Shown here: one piece after another, positions 10,234-18,592 of the stretch
How positions within the stretch are numbered: the stretch's first letter is position 1
Layout: each line of letters starts with the position of its first letter
NCBI GenBank assembly: GCA_002718135.1
Contig: PBDN01000002.1
Location: 98,995 to 162,994, forward strand
Direction: 5' to 3'
Length of the DNA stretch: 64,000 nt
Source: Pelagibacteraceae bacterium
Lineage (GTDB): Bacteria > Pseudomonadota > Alphaproteobacteria > HIMB59 > GCA-002718135
Notes under the pieces: model-generated
What the model was told of the DNA's origin: nothing
Databases searched by the model: none
The model's input: only the letters and a program-made list of their open reading frames with translations
Translations under genes and position numbers: made by a program

Positions 10234-10650
10234 GTGGAAAAAAACCTTAAAGAAAAATCTTTTAAACTTGTTTATTGGGTTACGCTCCTGTTACTAACTT
10301 GGGACACCCTAGACACAATTTATCGATTTTTTTTTGTTGGCTACTTGGGTGGTGGATCAGCTTTTCCTGGGGTTGATTCTATTATAAAACCAACTTCATT
10401 AGATTTGATTGTGTTTGTATTTGCTCAGACTTTTATTATTTATGGAATTTATTTATTGTATAATTTAAAAAAAACAGGGGGTTATTGGTTTTTGGGTTCT
10501 CAGTTTGTTTATTTAATTTATACATCTTTTTTTGGGCCTATAGCAGCTATTGGTTTTTTAAATATTTTGACACCAATAATGTTGTTTTTTTCTTTATATT
10601 TTCTACTAACAATATTTGTTCCTTGGTATTATTCTGAAAAGTTTAATTAA
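10234..10650 (+). CDS. Four-helix membrane protein of unknown function
   Basis: I do not recognise the family. The 138-residue product has four hydrophobic segments at about 12-33, 56-78, 82-102 and 108-133, with a short Lys-rich N-terminus suggesting that end is cytoplasmic. The start is GTG at 10234, with AGGGTT just upstream as a weak ribosome site. The only plus-strand gene between mnmE and rho, it converges with rho, ending 3 nt into the rho stop region. In many alphaproteobacteria this neighbourhood holds heme genes and a HemJ-type membrane protein; I see no HemJ motif, so that is not claimed. Confidence 0.7.
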   Translation: MEKNLKEKSFKLVYWVTLLLLTWDTLDTIYRFFFVGYLGGGSAFPGVDSIIKPTSLDLIVFVFAQTFIIYGIYLLYNLKKTGGYWFLGSQFVYLIYTSFFGPIAAIGFLNILTPIMLFFSLYFLLTIFVPWYYSEKFN

Positions 10651-11906
10651 CTTTTTGTCCCCATGCTTTGAAAAAAATCATTATTGGTTTTTGTATTTTT
10701 CATCTTATCCAATAAAAAATCCATAGCTTCAGTGGTTCCCATTGGCGCTAATATTTTTCTTAATATAAATATTTTACCTAATTCATCTTTGTCTAATAAA
10801 AGCTCTTCTTTTCTTGTACCTGATTTACCAATATCAAATGCTGGAAACGTCCTTTTTTGACTTAGTTTTCTATCTAATACAATTTCACTATTTCCTGTAC
10901 CTTTAAATTCTTCAAAAATAACTTCATCCATTCTGCTCCCTGTATCAATCAAAGCTGTTGCTATTATAGTCAAAGATCCGCCTTTCTCAACATTTCTAGC
11001 CGCACCAAAAAACCTTTTAGGTCTCTGGAGCGCGTTTGCATCTACGCCACCTGTTAAAACTTTTCCACTTGATGGTACTACAGTATTGTATGCTCTTCCC
11101 AATCTCGTTAATGAATCTAAAAGAATAACAACGTTGTTTTTATATTCAACCAATCTTTTTGCTTTTTCAATAACCATTTCTGCAACCTGAACATGTCTAG
11201 AAGCTGGTTCGTCAAAGGTTGAGCTAACAACCTCGCCCTTAACTGATCTTTGCATATCTGTTACTTCTTCAGGTCTCTCATCTATAAGTAAAACTATTAA
11301 TTTTGTATCAGGACTATTTGCTGTTATTGCATTTGCAATTTTTTGCATTATGATAGTTTTACCAGTAAACGGTTGTGCAACTATAAGTTGTCTTTGCCCT
11401 TTGCCAAGCGGTGCAATTATATCTGCTATTCTCTCTGTCAAATCCGGTGTTGGTTTTTCTTGTTCCAGTTTAAATCTAGAATCGGGGTATAGAGGGGTCA
11501 AATCTTCAAAATTAACTCTGTTTTTAACCAGGTCCGTTTTTTCATTATTTATTGTGTTTATTTTGATTATTGCAAAATATCTCTCACCATGTTTTGGTGC
11601 TCTAATTTCACCTTCAACACTATCTCCTGTTCTTAAACTGAATTTTTTAATTTGCGATGGTGAAACATAAATATCATCAGGTCCAGGTAAATAATTAGAC
11701 TCGGGAGATCTTAAAAAACCAAAACCATCTTGCATTATCTCTATAACACCTAAACCAGTAATTACCTCTCCATCTGTTGCTATTTTTTTTAGAATAGCAA
11801 ACATTAAATCTTGTTTTCTTAAAGCAGAAGGGTTTTCAATTTCTAGCTCATCTGCTTGTTTTAATAATTCTTCAGGATTTTTATTTTTTAGATCTTGCAA
11901 GTTCAT
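10647..11906 (-). CDS. rho: Transcription termination factor Rho
   Basis: The hexameric RNA helicase that ends transcription. The 419 residues include the N-terminal domain, the cold-shock-type RNA-binding fold with DGFGFLR at 60-66, the Q-loop region ([21 protein letters not shown] split around the loop) and the R-loop [13 protein letters not shown]. The P-loop is unusual: AQPFTGKT at 177-184, where most Rho proteins have APPKAGKT or APPRTGKT, so the basic residue before AG/TG is phenylalanine. The catalytic Lys and Thr of GKT remain. It stands next to the candidate origin region and reads away from it. Confidence 0.97.
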   Translation of the reverse strand: MNLQDLKNKNPEELLKQADELEIENPSALRKQDLMFAILKKIATDGEVITGLGVIEIMQDGFGFLRSPESNYLPGPDDIYVSPSQIKKFSLRTGDSVEGEIRAPKHGERYFAIIKINTINNEKTDLVKNRVNFEDLTPLYPDSRFKLEQEKPTPDLTERIADIIAPLGKGQRQLIVAQPFTGKTIIMQKIANAITANSPDTKLIVLLIDERPEEVTDMQRSVKGEVVSSTFDEPASRHVQVAEMVIEKAKRLVEYKNNVVILLDSLTRLGRAYNTVVPSSGKVLTGGVDANALQRPKRFFGAARNVEKGGSLTIIATALIDTGSRMDEVIFEEFKGTGNSEIVLDRKLSQKRTFPAFDIGKSGTRKEELLLDKDELGKIFILRKILAPMGTTEAMDFLLDKMKNTKTNNDFFQSMGTKS

Positions 11907-12314
11907 TTTTTTTTGGGGTTTTGTTAGAAATGAGGTTTATGTTTACAAAATATGGTTATTAATGTCAAAATAATATTATTTATTTTTTTTAATATATGTA
12001 GTTGTAGTTGTGGGCTTTATTACCTTAATTTAATAAAATTAACGCTTTATATAAGCATTTTTTAACATTGAATAAATCTTGTTACGAAATACACAGGCAT
12101 TTTATAACTTATTAATATTATGATTTTATTAATTTATTTATTATAAGACATATGTAAGTAACCTGTGATTTTATCATAATATCTATTTATAAACATGCTG
12201 TTTATTAAAAAATAAAAAAATAAAACCCTGTGTGTTTCTTTGAATAAATAAAAGCAAATTGAAAAAAAAAAATAAAATCTATGAATAATGTTTATAAGTA
12301 TACTTTTTATTAAC
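11907..12314. other. A+T-rich intergenic region at the syntenic position of oriC
   Basis: The largest gene-free stretch in the window, about 400 bp, between divergent rho and maf. It contains long A/T-only runs (for example 11967-11998) and three copies of a CACAGG-core motif: GAAATACACAGG at 12086-12097 on plus, and on minus AAAATCACAGG (12162-12172) and GAAACACACAGG (12227-12238). In Caulobacter and relatives the origin lies between hemE and the ppsR-maf-aroE-coaE-dnaQ block, beside rho and parAB. I see no exact TTATCCACA DnaA box, so the call rests on synteny, divergent genes, base composition and nearby parS sites. Confidence 0.5.
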
Positions 12315-12908
12315 ATGTTTTTGAACAAGCCTTTTATTTTAGCCAGCTCCAGCAAGTCTAGGTTTAACATTTTAAAAAAATCCGGGATACCCTTCTCTGT
12401 TGTAAAGCCTAAGTGTAATGAGGATTATATCAAAGCAAAACTAAAAAAAATTAATACAAAACCAAAGAATATAGCTAAGGCTCTCTCCTTAGAAAAAGCA
12501 ATGAGCGTCAGCTGTTTGAAAAAAAATTATTTAGTTGTGGGTTGTGATACTGTTATAGTTTTTGAAAACAAACTGATTGATAAAGCAAAAACAGTAGAGG
12601 AGGCAAAAAAAAAACTTATCAAACTTTCTGGAAAAGATCACAAGATCATCTCAGCAGTAACTGTATGTCTTAACAGTAAAAGCGTATGGTCACACCAGGA
12701 GTCAACAACGATAACGATGAAAAAACTAAACCCAAAACAAATAAACAATTACTTGAAAAGAGCCGGCAAACAAATTTTAAGTTCTGTGGGGTGTTATCAA
12801 ATTGAAAATATGGGTCCGCAAATAATCAAGAACATAAAGGGGGATTTTTTTAATGTTATGGGGCTACCCCTTTTTTCACTATTAGATTATATAGAGAGCA
12901 AAAAATGA
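12315..12908 (+). CDS. maf: Maf family nucleoside triphosphate pyrophosphatase
   Basis: A Maf/YhdE-type house-cleaning enzyme that hydrolyses dTTP, UTP or modified nucleotides to monophosphates. It shows the N-terminal substrate loop ASSSKSR at 10-16, then VGCDTVIVFENKLIDKA and the LSGKDHKIISAVTV strand. I chose ATG at 12315 (198 residues) because FILASSS normally begins within ten residues of the start; ATG at 12288 would add nine residues. It overlaps aroE by 4 nt and is first in the maf-aroE-coaE-dnaQ block that flanks the origin in alphaproteobacteria. Confidence 0.92.
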   Translation: MFLNKPFILASSSKSRFNILKKSGIPFSVVKPKCNEDYIKAKLKKINTKPKNIAKALSLEKAMSVSCLKKNYLVVGCDTVIVFENKLIDKAKTVEEAKKKLIKLSGKDHKIISAVTVCLNSKSVWSHQESTTITMKKLNPKQINNYLKRAGKQILSSVGCYQIENMGPQIIKNIKGDFFNVMGLPLFSLLDYIESKK

Positions 12909-13690
12909 AAAGATATTACGTGGTCGGAGACAACACATCAAACAGTCTTTCCCCACTTATATTCAATTACTGGTTTAAAAAATATAAAATTAATGCAAAA
13001 TATTCTTTTGTAGAAATTAAGCCGCCAAACTTTGATAAAAAAATTAAAGAATTATTTCAAAATAAACAAGTTGGAGGCCTAAACATAACCAACCCCTACA
13101 AAAAAAAAATAATAAAACACCTTGATGACCTTGACAAACAGGCGACAGAAATAAATGCAGTAAACTGTGTTTTGTTTGGAAAAATTAAAAGAGGCACCAA
13201 CACCGATTGGTTGGGATACCAAGAATCATTATCTAAGAACAACATTAACAAAAAAAGCAGTATAATTATTTTGGGATACGGGGGAGCCGCCCAAGCAATC
13301 TATTACTCTTTTATTCTTAGGGGTTATAAAAATATCAACGTTTTTAACAGGACTAAAAAATTAATAGAAACCAAAGGGGGTCAAGTTTTTACCCAAAAAT
13401 ACAAAGACTGTGATAAATATTTTAAAAACTGTAATTTAATCATAAACACCACACCACTAAACCCCCTGTCTGAAAATCAATGTAACATGGTTAACAAAAA
13501 AACAATTATTAGCGACATTGTATACAGACCACAAAACACAGTTTTCCTAGAAAATTTTCATACAAACAAAAAAGTTTATGGGATATCAATGCTAATTAAC
13601 CAAGCAATATACTGTTTTGAGTATTGGTTTGGGTTTAGACCCAAGGTAGACACAGCACTAAAAAAAAATCTACTAGAGATAATTAAATGA
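12905..13690 (+). CDS. aroE: Shikimate dehydrogenase
   Basis: Reduces 3-dehydroshikimate to shikimate with NADPH in the aromatic amino-acid and chorismate pathway. The 261 residues include the substrate-binding NSLSP near residue 13, NITNPYK with putative catalytic Lys66, NTD with Asp101, the nucleotide-binding GYGGAAQAI, and FNRT as the NADP phosphate-binding loop. The C-terminal QAIYCFEYWFG matches the family Q motif. It overlaps maf and coaE by 4 nt each. It feeds chorismate to the folate operon at 57.5-61.6 kb. Confidence 0.93.
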   Translation: MKRYYVVGDNTSNSLSPLIFNYWFKKYKINAKYSFVEIKPPNFDKKIKELFQNKQVGGLNITNPYKKKIIKHLDDLDKQATEINAVNCVLFGKIKRGTNTDWLGYQESLSKNNINKKSSIIILGYGGAAQAIYYSFILRGYKNINVFNRTKKLIETKGGQVFTQKYKDCDKYFKNCNLIINTTPLNPLSENQCNMVNKKTIISDIVYRPQNTVFLENFHTNKKVYGISMLINQAIYCFEYWFGFRPKVDTALKKNLLEIIK

Positions 13691-14283
13691 CTTTTGTTGT
13701 TGGAATAACTGGGGGTATCGGATCTGGGAAATCTACACTTTGCGAACATTTGATAAAAAAAGGCTATGTGGTTCATGACTCTGATAAAGAGGTGTCAAGC
13801 CTTTATCTTAAACCCACACACAAATTTATTAAATATTTAAAAATGATTGGATTAGAGAAATGTTTTAGTGGCGAAAAAATAATTAAAAAAAAAATATCAA
13901 AATATTTTTTTTCAAACAAAGAAATAAGAAAAAATCTTGAAAAATATATCCACAATGAGCTAGCTATAAAAAGAAAAAAATTTATATTACAAAATAAAAG
14001 AACCAAAACGAAAATTATTTTTATGGACGTACCCCTGTTGTTTGAAAAAAAATTAGATTCAAGTTTTGATGAAATAATATGTGTTATTTCAAGTAAGTCT
14101 AAAAGACTAACAAGACTTAAAAAAAACAAAAAAATATCTAGATTTTATTTTAATGAAATTATAAAACTACAAACAACTGACAAAATAAGAAAAAAAAGGG
14201 CAGATCTTATAATTTTAAACAATCTTTCAAAAAAAGATTTAATAAAGAAGGTTGACAAATATCTTAAAGAAAAAACACAATGA
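13687..14283 (+). CDS. coaE: Dephospho-CoA kinase
   Basis: Phosphorylates dephospho-CoA at the 3'-hydroxyl in the last step of coenzyme A synthesis. The 198-residue protein opens with the P-loop GITGGIGSGKST at residues 6-17, followed by HDSDKEVSSLY and the late DVPLLFE motif, all typical of CoaE. It overlaps aroE by 4 nt and dnaQ by 4 nt, so the block is almost certainly one transcript. Confidence 0.95.
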   Translation: MTFVVGITGGIGSGKSTLCEHLIKKGYVVHDSDKEVSSLYLKPTHKFIKYLKMIGLEKCFSGEKIIKKKISKYFFSNKEIRKNLEKYIHNELAIKRKKFILQNKRTKTKIIFMDVPLLFEKKLDSSFDEIICVISSKSKRLTRLKKNKKISRFYFNEIIKLQTTDKIRKKRADLIILNNLSKKDLIKKVDKYLKEKTQ

Positions 14284-14960
14284 GAGAAGTGGTAATAGAC
14301 ACTGAGACAACAGGATTAAATCACAAAGAAGGTGACAGAATAACCGAGGTGGGTTGTGTTGAGTTAATTAATCATATAGCAACAAAAAATACATTACAGT
14401 TTTACTGCAAGGTCGATAAGCAAATTTCAGAAAGTGCATCAAAAATTTCTGGAATTACTAACAAATTTCTAAAAGATAAAAAAACTTTCGAAGAAAACCA
14501 TACCAATTTTTTAAACTTTATTAAAAACGATACGCTTATTATTCATAATGCAAGCTTTGATTTAGGATTTATAAACAATGAGCTTAAATTAATTGGAAAG
14601 GCCCCTATAAAAAATAATATTGTTGATACTGTTGAGCTAGCAAGAAAAACTCTTAACACCAGAATAGCAAACCTTGATTATCTTTGTAGATATTTCAATA
14701 TAGATTTAACAGAAAGGGGCACGCACAGCGCCCTTTTAGACTCAAAATTATTAGCTGATGTATATTTAGAATTAAGAGGGGGTAAGCAGTTTTCAATGAA
14801 TCTTTCATATAGTCAAAATATACAGCAAGACAGCCCAAGTTTAGAAAAAAATACCAAAAATCAAACAAAAAAAATTCAAATATCCAAAGAAGACATTCTT
14901 GATCACAAGAAAATGACAAAAAGCATAAAAGACCCTTTGTGGAAAAAATTTAACTATTAA
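14280..14960 (+). CDS. dnaQ: DNA polymerase III subunit epsilon (3'-5' proofreading exonuclease)
   Basis: The proofreading subunit of the replicative polymerase. The 226 residues carry the three DEDDh exonuclease motifs: DTETTG with Asp7 and Glu9, HNASFDLGFINNEL, and HSALLDSKLLADVY with the catalytic His and Asp. The C-terminal tail that binds the alpha subunit is short and Lys-rich. In many alphaproteobacteria secB follows dnaQ; here only 28 nt separate dnaQ from the Tim44-like gene and no secB is seen. Confidence 0.95.
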   Translation: MREVVIDTETTGLNHKEGDRITEVGCVELINHIATKNTLQFYCKVDKQISESASKISGITNKFLKDKKTFEENHTNFLNFIKNDTLIIHNASFDLGFINNELKLIGKAPIKNNIVDTVELARKTLNTRIANLDYLCRYFNIDLTERGTHSALLDSKLLADVYLELRGGKQFSMNLSYSQNIQQDSPSLEKNTKNQTKKIQISKEDILDHKKMTKSIKDPLWKKFNY

Positions 14961-14988
14961 AATTAAAAAAAAAAACTATATAAAACTT

Positions 14989-15570
14989 ATGGTTTATGGA
15001 GACCTTCAGTTTTTTGATATTATTATATTTGCGGGTATTGCTGCTTTTTTAATATTTAGACTGAGAAATGTGCTAGGCAAAAGAACTGGACATGAAAAAA
15101 GTATTTCTGAGGAACAAAGCCAACAAAGTAACAAAGATACCAATATAAAAAAAGTTCCCCAACTAAAAGAAAATGAACAAAAATTTGAAAAAATATATTC
15201 TGAAGTTGATCAATTTGATCACAAAACTTTTCTAGACGGAGCTAAAAAGGCTTTTGAGATCATTATCACCTCTTTTAACAATGGAGATAAAAAAACACTA
15301 AAACCACTTGTTTCTAAAAATGTTTACGATGCTTTTGAGTCAGCAATTGATAAGAAACTAAACAACCCAAATTCGCAATTTTACTCTCTTGTTGTTGATG
15401 GTGTACAAGATGCAAACATAAGCCAGGAAAAAATAACTATTTCTGTAAATTTTATTAGCGAACAAATTATAAACAATGACGAAGGCTCGATTATCAAAAA
15501 AAAGGATACGTGGACTTTTGAAAAACATATATCTTCAAAAAGCCCAATTTGGATTTTATCAGCTACATAA
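14989..15570 (+). CDS. Tim44/TimA-like membrane-anchored protein
   Basis: A 193-residue protein with one N-terminal membrane helix (about residues 9-25, FDIIIFAGIAAFLIFRL), then the alphaproteobacterial family pattern RNVLGKRTGHE, a charged linker and a C-terminal Tim44-like domain (FLDGAKKAFEIIITSFNNGDKKTLKPLVS onward). The domain is related to mitochondrial Tim44; bacterial versions are inner-membrane proteins of uncertain role, thought to help envelope protein handling. Its usual neighbours are dnaQ/secB upstream and mltA-smr downstream. Here a lysozyme-like gene takes the mltA place. Confidence 0.85.
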   Translation: MVYGDLQFFDIIIFAGIAAFLIFRLRNVLGKRTGHEKSISEEQSQQSNKDTNIKKVPQLKENEQKFEKIYSEVDQFDHKTFLDGAKKAFEIIITSFNNGDKKTLKPLVSKNVYDAFESAIDKKLNNPNSQFYSLVVDGVQDANISQEKITISVNFISEQIINNDEGSIIKKKDTWTFEKHISSKSPIWILSAT

Positions 15571-15572
15571 AA

Positions 15573-16001
15573 TTGAAATATATTAATTTAAAAAAAAGAA
15601 TAAAAACAAATGAAGGTTTTTCCGCCAGGCCTTATAAAGACCAGCTAGGCTATTATACTATTGGCTATGGTCATTTAATAAAAAAAAATGAATCCACTTA
15701 TTTAAAAAAAAACTTTACAAAAAAACATTTTGAACATCTTTTTGAGAAAGACTTTTGCTTGGCTGTAAACTTTTATAAAAAGTTTTTTTGTAGTAATAGT
15801 TTTAAAAAAAATGAAAGAGAGCTTTTAATTGAAATGATTTTTCAAATAGGGGGACCGGGAGTACTAAAGTTTAAGAAAATGATAAACAACATAAAAAATA
15901 ATAAAAAATATATGGCTGCATTAGAAATGAAGAAAAGTATTTGGTATAAACAAACCCCTGCGAGAGTTGAGAATTTAATTAAATATTTTTTATATTCATG
16001 A
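15573..16001 (+). CDS. T4-type lysozyme (glycoside hydrolase family 24)
   Basis: Predicted muramidase that cuts peptidoglycan between MurNAc and GlcNAc. The motif NEGFSARPYKDQLGYYTIGYGH aligns to the T4 lysozyme active site. The catalytic Glu, Asp and Thr are 9 and 6 residues apart, exactly as Glu11, Asp20 and Thr26 in T4 lysozyme. No signal peptide or membrane helix is visible. The start is uncertain: TTG at 15573, two nt after the Tim44-like stop codon, or TTG at 15549 within that gene. It overlaps the Smr gene by ATGA. It stands where mltA (a lytic transglycosylase) normally lies in this operon, so it may be a non-homologous substitute. Confidence 0.82.
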   Translation: MKYINLKKRIKTNEGFSARPYKDQLGYYTIGYGHLIKKNESTYLKKNFTKKHFEHLFEKDFCLAVNFYKKFFCSNSFKKNERELLIEMIFQIGGPGVLKFKKMINNIKNNKKYMAALEMKKSIWYKQTPARVENLIKYFLYS

Positions 16002-16549
16002 CATCAGAAGAAGATATTTTTTTAGAAAAAATGAAGGGTGTGGTTAGATTAAAAGATAATAATAAAATAAAAAAAAATACCAAAAAAACAAATTTAAAAA
16101 ATATTTTAAAAAATAAAAAAATAACAAAAACAATAAAACCCAATAATAAAGAACCAGTTTTAAATAAGAAAGAATATACACAACAAAAAACAAACATAAA
16201 CAAAGCCCTAAAAAGAGGTGATATAATTATAGACAAAAGAGTTGATTTACACGGACGCTCAGTTCAGGAAGCAGAGCAAACTTTTTACAATATAATAATT
16301 GACTCATATAAAAAAAACCTAAGATGTATTTTATTTATAACAGGAAAGGGGCTTCACAATAAAGAAAACGACAAAGAGTTATCAGAAATAAAAACACCAA
16401 AGCTCTTCTATGGAAAGATAAAAGCAGCTGTTAATGATTGGGCTGCAAGCCCCAAAATGTCAAAATATATTTTAACAACCGAGAGAGCAAACCCACAAAA
16501 TGGTGGGGATGGGGCAGTTTTTATTTATCTTAGAAAACAAAAACCTTAA
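15998..16549 (+). CDS. Smr/MutS2-C domain protein
   Basis: A 183-residue protein with a Lys/Asn-rich, probably disordered first 75 residues and a C-terminal Smr domain. The domain shows VDLHGRS at 82-88, ITGKGLH, and a GGDGA loop near the end, the usual Smr signature. Smr domains are nucleases acting on DNA or RNA; the role of this stand-alone alphaproteobacterial form is not settled. It starts inside the lysozyme stop codon and meets the convergent DUF3108 gene with a 4-bp overlap. Confidence 0.9.
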   Translation: MTSEEDIFLEKMKGVVRLKDNNKIKKNTKKTNLKNILKNKKITKTIKPNNKEPVLNKKEYTQQKTNINKALKRGDIIIDKRVDLHGRSVQEAEQTFYNIIIDSYKKNLRCILFITGKGLHNKENDKELSEIKTPKLFYGKIKAAVNDWAASPKMSKYILTTERANPQNGGDGAVFIYLRKQKP

Positions 16550-17223
16550 ACTTTATAAATGCTGAACAAGTTACCCTTAAAATATATTTCAATTTTATTA
16601 GGAAAAAATGAATTTTTGTTATTATAAAATATTATTTTTTCCAAATCATTTCTTTTGTGGTCGGCCCATATATTTATGTAGTTTTCAATATATATAGTTT
16701 TTACATTGTCTTTTTCCAAGCTTTTCATGGTCGACATTTTATAAATCCTTCTACCATCAATTGTGTCTGAAGATAGTTTATTGTTTAAGATATTTATAAA
16801 AGAGGTAAGTGGATCAAAAAAATTTTTTAATTTAAATATATCTATTCTTTGTTTTTCACTTTCTCTCGGTTGTTGCTCTAATGCAAACACTTTATTTTTT
16901 ATAAAGGTGATTTTAACCTCCTTTTCTTTTTTTTTAGTTTTCCAAAAGTGAGAATAAGACTCAGGTATAAAAAAATTATTTTCAATTTTTCCATTAGAGA
17001 AATATCTGCCCTCAAATTTATATATTGAAGATAGTAGACCTTTACTTTTTAATAATAAACTGTTCTCATATTTTTTATTGTCAGCTTTTATCTCCCAAAC
17101 AAGTTCACCAATTTTGACACCTTTTGTGATAACATTATAATTAGATATAAGTGTTTCAGCAACAACCCTGTAGGGCGCCACAAATAAAACAAAAAATAAA
17201 AAACAACTAAAATAAAACTTCAT
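16546..17223 (-). CDS. DUF3108 family periplasmic protein
   Basis: 225 residues with a cleavable signal peptide (hydrophobic stretch ending in VVAE near residue 23). The region YNVITKGVKIGELVWEIKADNKKYE and later FDPLTSFINIL match DUF3108, a family of predicted periplasmic beta-rich proteins of unknown function. It is last in a minus-strand run after a tandem PAP2 phosphatase and a GT39 glycosyltransferase, overlapping the latter by 17 nt, so it may act in the same envelope process. That link is inference from position. Confidence 0.8.
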   Translation of the reverse strand: MKFYFSCFLFFVLFVAPYRVVAETLISNYNVITKGVKIGELVWEIKADNKKYENSLLLKSKGLLSSIYKFEGRYFSNGKIENNFFIPESYSHFWKTKKKEKEVKITFIKNKVFALEQQPRESEKQRIDIFKLKNFFDPLTSFINILNNKLSSDTIDGRRIYKMSTMKSLEKDNVKTIYIENYINIWADHKRNDLEKIIFYNNKNSFFPNKIEIYFKGNLFSIYKV

Positions 17224-18592
17224 ATATTTTTACCTGTTCTGATGTAAATTTTTTATCTAAAGTTTGTATTAGATTTATTTTGTAGTCACCTAACATATAA
17301 TCAATATTTTGAGGAGAGCCAATTAAGATAAAGTTTTTATTGAAATCTTTTTTTAATCGAGAACTAATTTGAAAGTGGTTTGTTATTGTTTCACCTAGAC
17401 GATAAGGCATATATATTTTTACAGGATCGTCCTTAAGTATATAAGAAATACTTGAGAACAACATTCTGTCACTAATAACAATATTTTTATCTTTTGAGAT
17501 AGACAAAACATCTAAAGCAAATTTGTTTATACCACTTATTCTATCAAATATCTTTAGTGGAAAGCTGGCCGCCACTGCATAAAAGAAAAAACAACTAATT
17601 AAAAAATTAAACATAAAATTTATATTTATTATTAAGCTTTTATGTTTTTTTAGAGATCTATAAAAAACAATAATTAATGATAAGAGAGCAGGGGCAGCCC
17701 AATTAGCATTGGCCCTAACCAAAACACTCTCAACGAAAACAATCACCATGATTGGGATTGAAAAGCTTAGCAAAAAAACATTCTGAAAATCTATTTTAAT
17801 TTTTTTAATATTTAAAATAAAGCCAAAAAACAAAACAGGGCCCATTATTAATATTTGTGTTAACAAAAAAACTAAACCTCTAAAAATGTTTATTTTATAA
17901 TTTTCTAAATTTGCATTTGAAGAAGTGTGTGAAAAGGTAACCCAATCATTTTGATAGTTCCATAATAAATTTGGTAAAATTATGATAGCCAATATGAGAA
18001 TAAACAAAAAAACTCCAAAAAAATTATTATAAAAAGAGTCTCTTGTTTTTTTATCTAAAAAAAATAGCACAGCTAAACATATTAAAAAATATATAGCTGC
18101 GTATTTTGATAATAACGCAAGACCAAACCACAATCCCAAAATAACAAAATTTATATTTTTTGGATTTGATCTTATGTTTAACAACATAATCATCATAAGA
18201 ACCCAAAAAAACAAAAGCATTACATCTGTCGAGATTACAAATGATGAAAAACTAACCGCTGGAACAATAAAAAAAATTATAGAACAAGAAAAAGAATCAA
18301 ATTTATCTAAACCCAGTCTTTTGCAGAGGGTATAAAAGAAATAAGTAGTAATACAATAAATAAGAATTGGAAATCCTTTAAGTGAGGCAAACCCATTCCC
18401 AAATATTTCGGTGAAAACCCTAATACTCCATGCAAGTAATGGGGGTTTAGAAAAGTAACCAAACTCTAAAGATCTAGACCAAAGCCAGTATTGAGCCTCG
18501 TCTCCAAAGAGGTCAAAATTGGTAAAATTGGCTGCAATAATTTTTAATATAATTAACCCAACTATAAGAATAAAAAAAAACCTATTTGTCAT
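17207..18592 (-). CDS. ArnT/PMT-like glycosyltransferase (GT39 superfamily)
   Basis: A 461-residue integral membrane protein with about ten hydrophobic segments. The first periplasmic loop holds GDEAQYWLWSRSLEFGYFSKPPLLAW: an acidic DE next to an aromatic cluster, as in undecaprenyl-phosphate-sugar:lipid A transferases (ArnT) and relatives. Such enzymes move a sugar from a polyprenyl phosphate to lipid A or a protein in the periplasm. The acceptor cannot be told from sequence. It overlaps the upstream PAP2 gene by 11 nt and the downstream DUF3108 gene by 17 nt. Confidence 0.85.
   Translation of the reverse strand: MTNRFFFILIVGLIILKIIAANFTNFDLFGDEAQYWLWSRSLEFGYFSKPPLLAWSIRVFTEIFGNGFASLKGFPILIYCITTYFFYTLCKRLGLDKFDSFSCSIIFFIVPAVSFSSFVISTDVMLLFFWVLMMIMLLNIRSNPKNINFVILGLWFGLALLSKYAAIYFLICLAVLFFLDKKTRDSFYNNFFGVFLFILILAIIILPNLLWNYQNDWVTFSHTSSNANLENYKINIFRGLVFLLTQILIMGPVLFFGFILNIKKIKIDFQNVFLLSFSIPIMVIVFVESVLVRANANWAAPALLSLIIVFYRSLKKHKSLIININFMFNFLISCFFFYAVAASFPLKIFDRISGINKFALDVLSISKDKNIVISDRMLFSSISYILKDDPVKIYMPYRLGETITNHFQISSRLKKDFNKNFILIGSPQNIDYMLGDYKINLIQTLDKKFTSEQVKIYEVLF

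Noticed and set aside
12134..12370. Minus-strand open frame across the candidate origin and the maf start
   Set aside because: Low-complexity Phe/Ile/Tyr content from A+T-rich DNA, overlaps the well-supported maf gene and has no ribosome site or recognisable domain.
15979..16236. Minus-strand Phe-rich open frame opposite the Smr gene
   Set aside because: It is the complement of the Lys/Asn-rich linker of the Smr protein and has no independent support.
15549..16549. Prophage remnant around the lysozyme gene
   Set aside because: All neighbours are housekeeping alphaproteobacterial genes with overlapping stops and starts; no integrase, holin, terminase or att-like repeats.
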